Assembly: GCA_029582165.1 (NCBI GenBank)
Contig: CM055870.1
Coordinates: 48,564,513 to 48,628,512 of the forward strand
DNA length: 64,000 bases
Direction of reading: 5' to 3'
From: Portulaca oleracea
Lineage: Eukaryota > Streptophyta > Magnoliopsida > Caryophyllales > Portulacaceae
Shown here: positions 35,339 through 46,984 of the stretch, piece by piece
How positions within the stretch are numbered: position 1 is the stretch's first letter
Layout: each line of letters opens with the position of its first letter
Notes under the pieces: model-generated
Databases searched by the model: none
What the model was told of the DNA's origin: nothing
What the model saw: the letters and a program-made list of their open reading frames with translations, nothing else
Made by a program: the position numbers and the translations under genes

Positions 35339-36936
35339 TAGAGCCAAGTATAACGATGGAACTTTGTATTTTGGAACTCGTGTTGAGAGTTAAGTTTTAG
35401 AGCAAATACAATAGCAATCCAAACTTTTGGAATGTAAGTGGGGGTTCACCCTTTCCACATTTTTGAACTTCATTTCATTTGTTCTATAACAATGGGAACA
35501 CATTCCTACTTTTTTACTTTAAAATATTTCTTTTTTAAAAAACATATCATACCACTACCACATATCAAAATATGATTGGTTGAAAAATAAAAAATAAAAG
35601 ATAAATATATACTCCCTCATTCCCTAAATATCTGTCGTCATCGTCAAATTCACAGATACCAATTTAATTACTCACCGGGTGTAAACAGCGAGGACGTTTT
35701 TTCGATTCTCATCTTTCACTCTCCACAAAAAAAAAAAAAAACTCTCCATCTCCCAAGCTAGAATCTATGGTTATTTATGTAAACTAGTCAAGACTTACCT
35801 TTTCAACTTCATCGCCATATTCATCCTCCCACCTCACAGACCTGCGCGAATGTGACCTAAAAATTTTGTTTTCCCCACCAAATTATTCTTATAAAATAGG
35901 GTTTACGTATTGGAAAAATAACAAAAAAGAAAGTTGTGTAAACAAATATTCTGGAAATTTGAAGACTATAATTTGGTCATGGCTGAATTTTCAAGCTTTT
36001 TTGGAACTCCAATACTTGCTTCATTGACATACAGACTCAATTTCAGTGAATTCAGGTTAGTATTGTAGTGTAGAACAATTTACGGTTTGTTCTTTGTAAA
36101 TTTTTAGGTTTAGGGTTTTAATTGTAGTTTTAATTCAATTATATTCTTAGATTCGAATCCTAGTGTAGATTTAGGTTTTATTTCGTATTTCGATTCGTGT
36201 TTGCCTACTAAGTTAGTCTCATTAGTCATATTTGGTTATTCAAGTATGATACTTGAACACATTGGAATTGAATTTGGGTTTGGTGTTGAAAGCTATTTGA
36301 ATATGAGTTTATTCAGGGTTGTTTCTTGCGTAATTTCATAATTTTCCTGAGTTTTTATGCTAATTTTGCCTAACTTGATCTTTATTGTTGTGGTTCCTGA
36401 TTTTTTTGCCATTGTTTTGCTCAATTTCCTCTGTCCCTATTTTCCCTTGTTACTTTGTTCCTCATAACCAGCTTTTTTCCCCTTTTGTTGCCCCTATTTC
36501 TCCATTTCCTTCTACTGTTTCATTCTTATATCAAGTCTTCCATAAATAATGGCTCGCTTTTTCCTTCTTCTACTGTTCCAGTCTTCTTTGTACAAACCCT
36601 TTCGAATTTGGCATTTCATATACTGTTGTTCAGTGTACAATTTTGTTGTTTTAACTCAAAGGTCAGACATGCCATAGATGGCCATTTTGTAAACCCCTTT
36701 CTACTTCTTCCTTTTTCTTTTATTTTTTAAGCAGTAAAAAAAGGTGTGAATTTGCTCCCTTTGTTATGAAAGGTCAAGTTGTTGGCTATGAACATAATTT
36801 TGGTCTTGTTTTAATTTGCTTGTTGTTGATGCTAATATGGAATTTTACATTTTGTTTTGACATTTTTTTCTTTTCAAAATGGTGCTAATAAAAATGAATG
36901 TCACCAAATTTGGTTTAATTCTAATTATTCCTTAGG

Positions 36937-38044
36937 ATGGTTGACTTGAACTTGGAAGTAGCACAACATGATAATGTTAATGAAGCTGGGGAAGGAGAAT
37001 TGCCTATGAATATGAATGGCACCAATGAAATTATTCATGACCTAAATCTCAACGCTTCTCCATCAAGTGAAAGTCTTGTGCCACTGGATGTAAACTTGAA
37101 CGACAATTGGCTACCTGACTTGAATCAAGAACCAGTTGAAGAAGATGAATCACGTGGAGAACTACATGAGGAAGGACAACAAAACTCCAATGAAGGTATA
37201 GTTTTTGTCACTTCACCTCATCCCTCCCCCCCACACATACACACATAGTAGGCTACTATGATTCATGTGACTATTGATATGTATGTATTTATGCTCTTTT
37301 TTAGAAACCATGTCAGTCCCATTAGCTCACTGCTTTTCATCTTGCTTGTTTAAAACTGCAAAAAGTATGTTATTTTCACGTTTAAAACAGTGAAGAGCAA
37401 ATGATTAGCAGGGAATGATTTGAAAAATATTAATGTAGACAAAGAAACTTAAGTTCCATAAAACTCTTGGTTTAATTGAATCCATACTATGTCAATGGCA
37501 TAGAACAAAGATGAATGTTTTTTTTTAATATAGATAAACCAGCAAGAGAAAGGAGGAAATTGAAAACTCTAATGAATGATGAAGAATCGTATATCAAATT
37601 CTACTTCATTCAAGTTCAAATGGTATACTACCAAAAGGGGTGACAGTATGGGTGGCAAACCAATTTTCAGTCTCCACGTGAACCATACAATGTATTTGGA
37701 AGCAAGCAAAAGATTATGGCAATGTTAATCATAAAAAGGCTAAAAATTGTAGCCGTAAAAGAGTAGAAATGAATTTGGAGCAACTAGGTAGCTTACCTTG
37801 CAGTAGTAGGACGACTCTTTTGTCAGTAGCTACTGCAATGGGAATGAGCAAGTCCACACTTTGGAGAAATTTCAAAGATGGAAAAATAAAGCGACATTCA
37901 AATTTTGTAAAGGCTCATTTGACGGATGAAAATAAGTAATCTCGGCTCCGGTTCTGTATATCAATGCTCGTTCCGAGTAGTATTCCACATAATCCAACTT
38001 TTGTTGGATTGTACAATGTTATTCACATAAACAAAAAGTGGTTT
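36937..38044 (+). pseudogene. Mariner-like transposase, N-terminal half (broken)
   Basis: First exon 36937-37196 (MVDLNLEVAQHD..., acidic, DLN-rich). Probable intron 37197-37533 (GTATAG...ATATAG). The second exon carries a helix-turn-helix region (LPKGVTVWVANQFSVS) and the first catalytic strand VIHINKKWF. In functional plant MLEs this reads VIHIDEKWF, so the first catalytic Asp and the next Glu are both changed. In-frame stops occur after TVWVANQFSVST and after HLTDENK, and a frameshift occurs near 37605. The copia element enters directly after the Phe codon of KKWF. Confidence 0.85.
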
Positions 38045-38723
38045 TGTTGGAGGAAAGAGAGTAAACGGTATAAGAGACAATGGAAACTCGCTTGGATATC
38101 GCTAAGATTCGTGGATTGTACACACTTTTGTTAAGAACTATTTACTATACCGTAAATGTTAAAAGGGATAAAGCTTAGCACTTGTAACACTCAAGAAAAT
38201 GGTTTCTCACTTGAATCACTCAAGTATAGCTGCAGTCTAGATAAGAATGAGGATGTGATTAGCTAGAAGATTGTATGTCTCAAATGACTTGGAATGTCTC
38301 CTATTTATAGGAGACTTCCAACCCTAATGATATCCTTTAGTCGACTTAATGAGGGATTGTGAGCTTAATATGACCTTGACCAAGTCAACTCATATAGCTA
38401 TTGGAAATCCTTAATAAACGTCCTTAATATTGATATCAAATACTTATCACACAAGATTATATAGTCGTTAGCATTAAAAGCTGATTCTCGGTTCCAACAC
38501 GGTCCGTATTGAATGCAACACGGTCCGTGTTGCCTCAACACGACCCGTGTTAAGCCTAGAATCACTTTCTCAACTCTCTGGAGACAAACACGACCCGTAT
38601 TGATCTCAGATTCATCCGTGTTGATCATACTCTTGATGTTTCTCTTATATATAATCCTTATACTTGTTACTTATGATTCCTTATGCTATATAATCAACTT
38701 ATACTCTTGAAATAATTCCAACA
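38045..38723 (-). repeat. copia copy 2, 3' LTR (679 bp)
   Basis: Keeps the TATA box (CCTATAAATAGG on the minus strand, about 38299-38310) and carries more U3 palindromes (about 38492-38555) than the partner LTR. It has lost a short piece near 38340 (TCGACTTAATG where the partner has TCAAAGGATAATCAAG). Confidence 0.93.
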
Positions 38724-41700
38724 ATCCCCCGTCATTTCAAGAGTATGTAAAACCCTTGAAATAACTTTACTTAAGGAGCTTACATCCCCGCTATTTGAGA
38801 TATACCTTAACTTATAATCACCAGAGAAAACCTACAAATCATATGCCTAATCAAAAGTAGATTGCTCTTTGAACTTTTCATTTAGTGTATATGAGCCAAA
38901 ATTGAATCCAAATCACAAAGTAGACATGTCTTTGAACTTTGGATTTATATTGACCAACTATACTCATAACACACATACGTCTTAAATCTTGAGTGTAGAT
39001 ACCTTGACACTTTTATCAATCCTTGTGTCCTTATCCTTTCATAAGTGTTTCGGAACTTTAGCTCATAGTTTCTTTGTGCGGCCACACATAACACTTATAT
39101 AGGTAAACTTTGTAATACCACCCCTGTAATTAGGCTTTCCACAAAGTATACTAAGAGTATTACTACTCAACCTCTTGTCATTACAGATTTCTAAGCATCA
39201 CTTGACCTTGGGATAAATATTGATGCTTCCTACTAATTAAGACAACTCCATACTCATTTGAACTTTAGAAATTCGTTGTATTCCAATTTGTAAAGTCGAG
39301 TCTTTGTTGTGATTAGTAGAAATTTGAGTTACACTTAAACCCATCCCCTTTGAAGTGCCTTTTATCAAATCTCTAGACAATCCTTTGGTTAAAGGATCGG
39401 CTAGGTGTTCTTTTGATTTGATATACCTTAAAGTCACTATTCCATCCCTTATAAGTTGATGTACATAAGCATGTCTTAAACCAATGTGCCTTGACTTGTC
39501 ATTGTAAACATGACTATATACAACATGAAGAGTAGTCTCGCTATCACAATGGATTGTGATATGTGTCATTGGCTTATACCAAATAGGAATTTCCCACAAT
39601 AAGTTCCTCAACCATTCTACTTCCTTACAAGCAACATATAATGATACTAATGCTGAAGACATAGTGGAGTATGCTATATTAGCTTGTTTCTTAGATCCCC
39701 AAGAAACCGCTCCACCTCCTAATAGGAACATCCATCCAGTGGTAGAAGAAAAATCTCCTTTATTTATCCAACTCACATCCGAATAACCGTCTAATACCGA
39801 AGGTTCTTCCTTATAAGTGAGTTGATAATTTTTATTACCAGCTAGATATCTTAATACCCTCCGAATTGCAAACCAATGCATATAACTCGGATTACTTGTA
39901 AACCTACTTAACATGCCAATTGCATAAACAATATCTGGCCTTGTACTTGTCATTGCATACATGAGACTCCCTAACACCTTAGCATATTCAAGTTGATCAA
40001 CTGGAGAACCCATATTCTTCTCTAGTTTCTTACTTGGGTCATAAGGTGTTCTTACCGGGTATAAATTATCACCCCCGAACTTGTTTGAAATTTTCTCAAT
40101 GTAATGCTGTTGAGATAAACTTATTCCATAATTATTTCTAATGATCTTAATACCAAGAGTTACATCCACTTCACCCATGTCCTTCAAAGAGAACTTTGAG
40201 GATAGAAATTCTTTGGTCTTATTAACTTGTTCTATGTCGGTCCCAAAGACAAACATGTCATTAACGTATAGGCATATAATCACTCATTTCCCATTCTCAA
40301 ACTTATAGTATATGCACTTATCAGATTCATTGATGTTATATCCACTTGAAAGCACCACTTCATCAAACTTTTGATGTCATTGCTTAGGTGCTTGCTTAAG
40401 TCCACAAAGGACCTTATTAGTTTACAAACTTTCTTTTCTTGACCTTCAATAACAAACCCTTTGGGTTGTTCCATATACACTTCCTCTTATAGCTCTCCAT
40501 TTAAGAATGTTGTTTTGACATCCATTTGATGGATTACTAGCTTATGGATAGTAGCTAAAGCCAACAACACACGTATTGAGGCTATCCTAGCTACCGGTGC
40601 ATATGTATCAAAGTAGTCAATATCGTACTTTTGAGTAAAACCCCTTACAATCAATCTGGCTTTATACCTCTCAACTGTACCATCTACTTTCCTTTTCCTT
40701 TTAAAGATCCACTTAGAGGCAATTGGTTTACTTCCCGGAGGAAGGTCATATCCAAACATTGTTTTACATTATTGAATCAATCTCATCTTGTACCGCTTCT
40801 TTCCACAAAAGAGCATCATGAGATTGCATAGCTTCTTTCAAAATTTTTGGACCTTTTTCTATGTTGTACATACATAGGATCTCATTTTCAATTGAGTCCC
40901 TTGAACCTTCTACCAAATAAACATAGAAGTGCCAACCAAAATCCTTTGGTTTCCTTGATCTTTTACTCCTTCTTAATTCAATACTTTCATCTTCTTCAAC
41001 ATGAACAACATCATGACTCAAAAGATCATCCTCTTTTATGGATATATCCTCATGATTTTCATCTTGAGGCTCAATTAGAGGAACAATATCTTGAGTTATA
41101 TCTTTAGGTCTAGGAATTGAAGAGAACCTAGTCTCATAAAAAATTGCATCTATTGATTCCATAACGGTATTCACCGATACGTACTCATTTGGCTCAACCA
41201 CAAAAACCTATAAGCTTTGCTATCTTGAGCATAGCCTATAATGATGCACTCAATTCCCCTTTCACCTAACTTTCTTTTCTTAGGTTCCGGGACCCTTACA
41301 ATGGCCCAACAACCCCAAATCTTAAAATACTTTAGATTTAGTTTCCTTTTGTTCCATAACTCATATGGGGTATTAGAATTCCCTTTGAATGAAACTATAT
41401 TTAAAATATAACAAGTCGTTAACATGGCTTCACCCCAAAATCCATTACTTAAACTGGAATTAGACAACATAGAATTCACCATTTCTTTTAAAGTTCTATT
41501 TTTCCTTTCCGCAACCTCATTTTGTTGTGGTGTATACGGGGCAGTTGTCTCATGGACAATCCCCGTTTCTTGGAAAAATTTGTGATCATGAAATTCCCCT
41601 CCCCTATCGGATCTTAAAGTCTTAATCAAGGTCTCACATTGTAATTCACTTCTATTTTTGTAAACTTTAAACTTTTCAAGTGTTTCATCTTTAGATCTTA

Positions 41701-42398
41701 AAAGATAAACTTGACAATATCTAAAATAATCATCAATGAAAGTCACATAATACTTTTTACCACCCATAGAAGGTGTACTATGAAAATCTCCCAAATCACT
41801 ATGAATTAAATCAAGCAATTTAGAAGTTCTTTTTATACTTGAGAATGATCTTTTAGTGATTTTATTAAGCATGCATGTCTTACACTTTTCTATATCATCA
41901 TTCAACTTAGAAATCAAATCAAGATTAGACATTTCCTTCAACTTTGTAAAGTTCACATGTCCTAATCTAGCATGCCATAGAAAAGACTTATTCAAACTAG
42001 ACACATGCATATAAGCGGAAATCATGCCATCTTTATTACTTTTAGCATTGAATTTAAACATCTCTCCATAAGCATATCCCTTCCCCACAAAAGTCCCTCT
42101 CTTGGAAAGTACATATTTATCTCCATCATAAACTTGCATAAAACCAAACTTGCTAAGAAGATAACCAGATACAAGATTCTTACAAATTTCGGAGCTAGAT
42201 ACATATCATTCAAAAGCAAAGATTTACCGAAAGTGAAAACAAGTTCCACTTGCCTAATGCCTTCAACTGTAACGACCCGGCCCCCTCTTGGACTGCGGAC
42301 ATTACCGATAATTGTTTCAAGAATCGCAGACTGGCCCCACAAATCACCACGAGTCTTTCTAGCGTGCTTTGTCCTCGCTCACACGCTGCCTGAGAAAA

Positions 42399-42470
42399 TT
42401 TCCCAAGAGGTCAACCATCGTAGTAGTACTCCTAGCCAAGCACGCTTAACTGAGGAGTTCCCAATGGATG
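42399..42470 (-). other. 5S rRNA-like domain in Cassandra 3' LTR (more diverged)
   Basis: Same segment in the other LTR: AAGCGTGCTTGGCTAGGAG matches the 5S A-box better, but the C-box (GGTTGACCTCTTGGGAA) is more diverged than in the 5' LTR. Confidence 0.75.
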
Positions 42471-42825
42471 AGCTACCATAAAAGAAGGTGCACCTTGGTG
42501 ATATAAGTAGTCGTTTCAATCCTTTTAAGCCACACTTTAACCACATACCCGGGCTATTACAGTCACCCCCACTTAAATGCACAACATCCTCGTTGTGCCA
42601 CAATCCACTCCAGAATCTTTGCCCCCTAGGTGACTTCCCATGAATCTCCCGTCCACTGCGCAGCACATGGTTGCGGCTCGGCTCTGATACCATTTGTAAC
42701 GACCCGGCCCCTTCCCGGGTCGTAGACATTACCGATTACTGCTTCAAGGATCGCTGACTAGCCCTACAAATCACCACGAGTCTTTCCAGCGTGCTTCGTC
42801 CTCACTGACACGCTGCCTGGGAAAA

Positions 42826-42895
42826 CTTCCCAGGAAGTCACCCATCCTAGTACTACTCCCAGCCAAACACGCTTAATTGAGAAGTTTCCAACGGA
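42826..42895 (-). other. 5S rRNA-like domain in Cassandra 5' LTR
   Basis: On the minus strand: AAGCGTGTTTGGCTGGGAG (5S A-box region) followed by AGTAGTACTAGGATGGGTGA and CTTCCTGGGAAGT (intermediate element and C-box). This is the internal Pol III promoter region of plant 5S rRNA. It is not a real 5S gene: only the 3' half of the 120-nt RNA is matched. Confidence 0.85.
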
Positions 42896-44133
42896 TGAGC
42901 TACCATAAAAGAAGGTGCACCTTAGTGATATAAGTAGTCATTTCAATCCTTTTACGCCACACTTTAACCACATACCCGGGATATTACATCAACTTTGACC
43001 GGATGGTTGTTGCCCATGTAAAGTTTCACACCATCATCCGCCGGTTTGAGAGTCTTGAATAAACTCTTGTCAATGCAAATATGCCTTGACGCACCCGAGT
43101 CTATATACCAATCGTTACAACCAATGGAAACCATGTTAATATGATCCTTAATCATGGCTACAAAGGAATTGGGTTCCTTCTCCTTACTTTTGCCCTTTGA
43201 TGTATCTTTGTTAAAAAGGCCATGCTTCTTTTTCCATAGGTAACACTTTCTCTTTGTGTGCCCCGGTTTGCCACATTCCCAACAAACTTGCTTAGGCTTT
43301 TGAATTCCCTTGCTAGATTTGTTGTGGCTCTTGTTCTTATTCTTGTTTCCCTTATTCTCTTGCACCACATGGACCTTAGATCGCTCTTTAGAACCATCTT
43401 GTAGGCGTAACTCTTCTTCAGTCCGAAGATGGTTAGCCAAACCTTCAAGAGACATAGCCTCTTTCCGGTGCATGAGTGTCCTTTTTGTCTCATTCCAAGA
43501 AGAAGGTAACTTGTCAATAATAAAGGATATGATTATAGATTCATCCATGTTCGAATTGTGTTGCTTGAAGTTACTCAAAATACGTTGAATCTCATGAAAT
43601 TGATCCAAAATTTTCCTATTATCATCCATCTTAAACTCCATGAATTGACTAACAAGAAAATTCTTACTTGACACATCTTCCAACATGTACTTAGCCTCAA
43701 GCATCTCCCAAAGCTTCTTTGTCATCTCCACATGTTGATAGACATCGAAGAGAGTGCCACTCATCCCGTTGAGAATGCATCCTCTACAAATGTAGTCGTC
43801 ATTCGTCATCTTGAGCCTTTGCTGAGTAGCCTCCGCATCTTCGAAGGGCATCTTGTCTTTTCCTTGTTCCTTGCATTTATCTCTATAATCCGTGGAAGTC
43901 TTGCCGATTGCATCATCCTTAGGAGGCTCCTCGGTCGTCACCTTCTCGGTCGAAGGGTCTTGATTCACCTTGGGAGAAATGTCAATGTTGAGCACATAGG
44001 CCACATTGAGAGTCGCTAGCAAGAAATGCATCTTGCTTTGCCAATGCCGGAAATCCTCCTTCAAAGCGATCTAGCTTTTGGAAATTACTAGACATATCAC
44101 AGAGCGAGGCCATTACTAAATAGTTCTTAAGAC

Positions 44134-44786
44134 TGTTGGAGGAAAGGGAGTAAACGGTATACGAGACAATGGAAACTCGCTTGGATATCGCTAAGATTCG
44201 TGGATTATACTCACTTTCCTTAAGAACTATTTACTATACCGTAAATGTTCAAAGGGATAAAGCTTAGCACTTGTAACACTCAAGAAAATGGTTTCTCACT
44301 TGAATCACTCAAGTATAGTTGCAGTCTAGACAAGAATAAAGATGTGATTAACTAGAAGATTGTATGTCTCAAATGACTTGGAATGTCTCCTATTTGTAGG
44401 CGACTTCCAACCCTAATGATATCCTTTAGTCAAAGGATAATCAAGAGACTTAATGAGGGATTTTGACCTTAATATGACCTTGACCAACTCAAGTCATATA
44501 GCTATTGTAAATCCTTAATAATCGTCCTTAATATTGATATCAAATACTTATCACACAAGATTATATAGCTATTAGCATTAAAAACTGATTCTGGGTTCCA
44601 ACACGACCCGCGTTGAGCCCAGGATCACTTTCTCAACTCTCTGGAGACCAACACGACCCGTGTTGATCTCAAATTCATCCGTGTTGATCATATTCTTGAT
44701 GTTTCTCTTATATATGATCCTTATACTTGTTACTTATGATTCCTTATGCTATATAATCAACTTATACTTTTGAAATAATTCCAACA
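44134..44786 (-). repeat. copia copy 2, 5' LTR (653 bp)
   Basis: The promoter LTR of this copy. The TATA box reads TACAAATA (44389-44400), so the promoter is probably weakened. Only one palindrome plus decayed versions remain in U3 (about 44597-44665). Confidence 0.93.
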
Positions 44787-45561
44787 GGTTTCTTATGACT
44801 AAAAGATCTCAAAAATACTACTTGTCTCACAATGAGAAGCCTCTACATCGAACTATTAAGAATAAAACTTCATAGGAAAAGTCATGTTTCTAGCCGCAGT
44901 AGCTTGACCGAGGTTCGATGATCAAGGGAATGAAATGTTTTCAGGGAAGATTGGTACATTCCCCTTTATTACTAAAGAGGTAGCAAGAAGAAGAAGTGTT
45001 AATCGACCAGCAGGGACACTGGAAACAAGACCGATAGCTTCGGTGAATAAGGAAATCATGAAGTCATTTCTAATTGAAAAGGTTATACCGGCCATAAAAG
45101 AAAAGTGGCCAAAGGAGGATGCAGGAAATCCAATATACATTCAACATGATAATGCTAGAACGCACATCGGGGAAAATGATCTTGACTTCCATCGAGCGGC
45201 TAGCCAGGATGGATTTTAATGTCCATATCATTAATCAACCCTCTAATTCACCTGATTTGAATGGATTAGATCTCAGGTTTTTCAATGTTATTCAGGCTGC
45301 ACAACAAAAGAGCGTATCTAAAAAAGTTGATGATCTCGTTGATGTTGTTTTGAGGGCCTTTGAAGATTATCCTTCCAAGAAATCAAATCGTATTTTTGTC
45401 ACCTTGCAACTATGTATGCAAAAGATAATGCAACTAAGGGTTCAAATGATTATGACCCTCCTCATATTAATAAAGAGAGGTTAGAACGAGAAGGTCTAAT
45501 ACCTAGTCAAGTAGAATGTGATCCCGTATTAGTACAAGAAGCCTTAAGTTATCTTAATTAA
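44787..45561 (+). pseudogene. Mariner-like transposase, C-terminal half (broken)
   Basis: Continues directly after the copia insertion (the GGTTT duplication is shared). IYIQHDNARTHI holds the second catalytic Asp and SPDLNGLDLRFF the third, consistent with a plant DD39D enzyme. NRPAGTLETRPI and LIEKVIPAIKEKW are typical of the family. A stop lies near 44870, and a frameshift near 45180 separates IYIQHDN from the DGFNVHIINQP part. The last codons are about 45550-45561. Confidence 0.85.
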
Positions 45562-45671
45562 TTAATAGATTATTTGGTTTTTGCCTATGGTGTTCGGGTT
45601 ACGTGGTCACCAAATAAATTTATTAATCCAGTATTATAAATTAACTTTAGCATTTTATTTACTTTTATTGT

Positions 45672-45704
45672 AGTTGTTGTTGTTGTTATTATTATTATTA
45701 TTAC

Positions 45705-45738
<34 letters not shown>
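45672..45738. repeat. (TTG)n-(TTA)n microsatellite
   Basis: Runs of TTG then TTA units after the mariner transposase end. Confidence 0.9.
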
Positions 45739-46329
45739 TTAAGGGTGTACTCTTTCCTAACAGAGCTGAAAGATATGTTTGTTCAAAACTCATTGGATAA
45801 TACAATGATTGTGGAGGATTTCATTGACGATGCGAATTCGATGTTGGTAGATGATTATATGGACAATCGCATGAATATTCAGGGAGAATATCATCAAGGA
45901 CTACAACAATATGAAGAAGAAGAAGAAGAAGAAGAAGAAATTAGACAAACAATTATATCTATGTTGAAGATTTATCTTCCTAATTTTTATATTTAAGATT
46001 TTAGTAGCAATTTTTATTAGACAATAGTGCCTTTTATTTTTGGTATATATAAAGAGGTTAGTACTATTTGGGATAGCCAAGTCCCTTTTTTGGATGTTAT
46101 GCTGTTTGACAGTAAACTAACGTGTGAATAATTTTGATTGTGATTAAAAGGAAATAAAAAGGATTTGTAATTAATGCATTGAAATTTTCTAAAAGAAAGG
46201 TGGGAAAGAAATAATTAAAAAAAGGTAAATTTCATGAATTAATAATTAATGTCTTATTGGAATCGTAAGGTGACAGATATTATGGGAAAACAAGTTAGTT
46301 AAAGTGACAGATAATATGGGAAGGAGGGA

Positions 46330-46984
46330 AAACATTCCAGGAATGCAAAAGAGTTCCTATAACTCATTCCTTGAAATTTAGTTCCATGCTAAGAGCCTAA
46401 GATTATCATTCAACATTTTTTAAGAATAAAAAATATAATAAACACAAAAAATAGTATATTTTATTTATTTTTACAAATGTTGAAATTGAGACTTTCAAAT
46501 AACATTTGCCTTCCACACAAATTATAAAAAAACAAACCACTTCATATATTTATAGACTACTTCTTTTTAAAATAAATAATTAAAATTATGAGATATCAAT
46601 ATATAATATTAGGTATAAATATTACTTTCTGCAAATTAATATATATAACAATCCCCTTTTCCATCCAATAATTGAATGTGTTTTTCTTTTTTTAAATTTT
46701 TAAATTAATAAATTTGTGAAAAGTGTTCCAGAACTTTGAACCAATCCTTCTCACGTGAATTACAATTTGTGTTCCTGGCTGTGATGTTCACCTTGGAATG
46801 AGGGTAAGAATTCCACCGAGAATTCTATGCTGCCCATGAAAAAAATATATAAATAAATAAAAGATAATATGGAGGAACACTTTGGCATTCCGAGAATGGC
46901 GTTCCCAAATTTTCGATCTCGGCTGTAAGAAAACAATTTTTTTTGCACAGGTTCTGAGAGTGAAATCCCATTGCTGCATGTGTG
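46330..46984. other. AT-rich flank, no gene seen
   Basis: AT-rich DNA after the mariner end. It contains fragments of the 'GGAATG / CATTCC' repeats seen again downstream (e.g. CATTCCAGGAATG at 46333), but nothing complete. Confidence 0.5.

Larger units (their letters stand above)
42268..42988 (-). mobile_element. Cassandra TRIM retrotransposon
   Basis: 721 bp with two 294-bp LTRs (42268-42561, 42695-42988), both TGTAACGACC...TTACA, an internal region of only 133 bp, and an exact TSD TCAAC (42263-42267, 42989-42993). On the minus strand the initiator tRNA-Met primer site TGGTATCAGAGCC follows the 5' LTR, and a purine tract AAGTGGGGGTGAC precedes the 3' LTR. The LTRs carry a 5S-rRNA-like segment, the hallmark of Cassandra. 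No protein is coded. Confidence 0.95.
39237..44113 (-). pseudogene. Broken copia gag-pol, copy 2
   Basis: Gag ATG at 44113 (MASLCDMSSNF). A 2-base loss relative to copy 1 near 44055 (GAAGGAGGATTT for GAAGGAGTGGATTT) shifts frame after about 19 codons. The zinc knuckle CWECGKPGHTKRKC is at about 43290-43250 and the protease core WYIDSGASRHIC at about 43110. The Cassandra element interrupts between protease and integrase. Integrase (HARLGHVN, LIHSDLGDFHS) is in 41171-42139. Reverse transcriptase is in 40259-40759; its catalytic box reads YVND instead of YVDD (LYVNDMFVFG, near 40265). RNase H and the ADPLTKGL end are in 39237-40000. Dead in cis at several points. Confidence 0.93.
38045..44786 (-). 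mobile_element. Ty1/copia LTR retrotransposon, copy 2 (full length, nested)
   Basis: 6742 bp including a 721-bp Cassandra insert, so about 6.0 kb itself. LTRs are at 38045-38723 (679 bp) and 44134-44786 (653 bp), with TG...CA ends. An exact 5-bp TSD GGTTT lies at 38040-38044 and 44787-44791. Coding is on the minus strand. It is the same family as copy 1. It sits inside the mariner transposase gene. Confidence 0.97.
35612..46329 (+). mobile_element. Mariner-like element (plant MLE), split by copia copy 2
   Basis: Left end CTCCCTCATTCCCTAAATA preceded by TA at 35610. Right end reverse-complemented TCCCTCCTTCCCATATTATC near 46329. Between them lie the two halves of a plant mariner transposase gene, separated by the 6.7-kb copia element at 38045-44786. 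A (TTA)n tract and a short acidic frame follow the gene (45672-45996). Without nested DNA the element is about 3.97 kb. Confidence 0.85.

Noticed and set aside
42826..42895. A genuine 5S rRNA gene
   Set aside because: Only the 3' half of 5S is matched, inside a 294-bp LTR with a partner LTR and TSD; it is the Cassandra signature.
45745..45996. Separate acidic protein after the mariner gene
   Set aside because: Its Glu run comes from a GAA repeat; it starts inside microsatellite flank and has no known domain. Could be element-internal junk.
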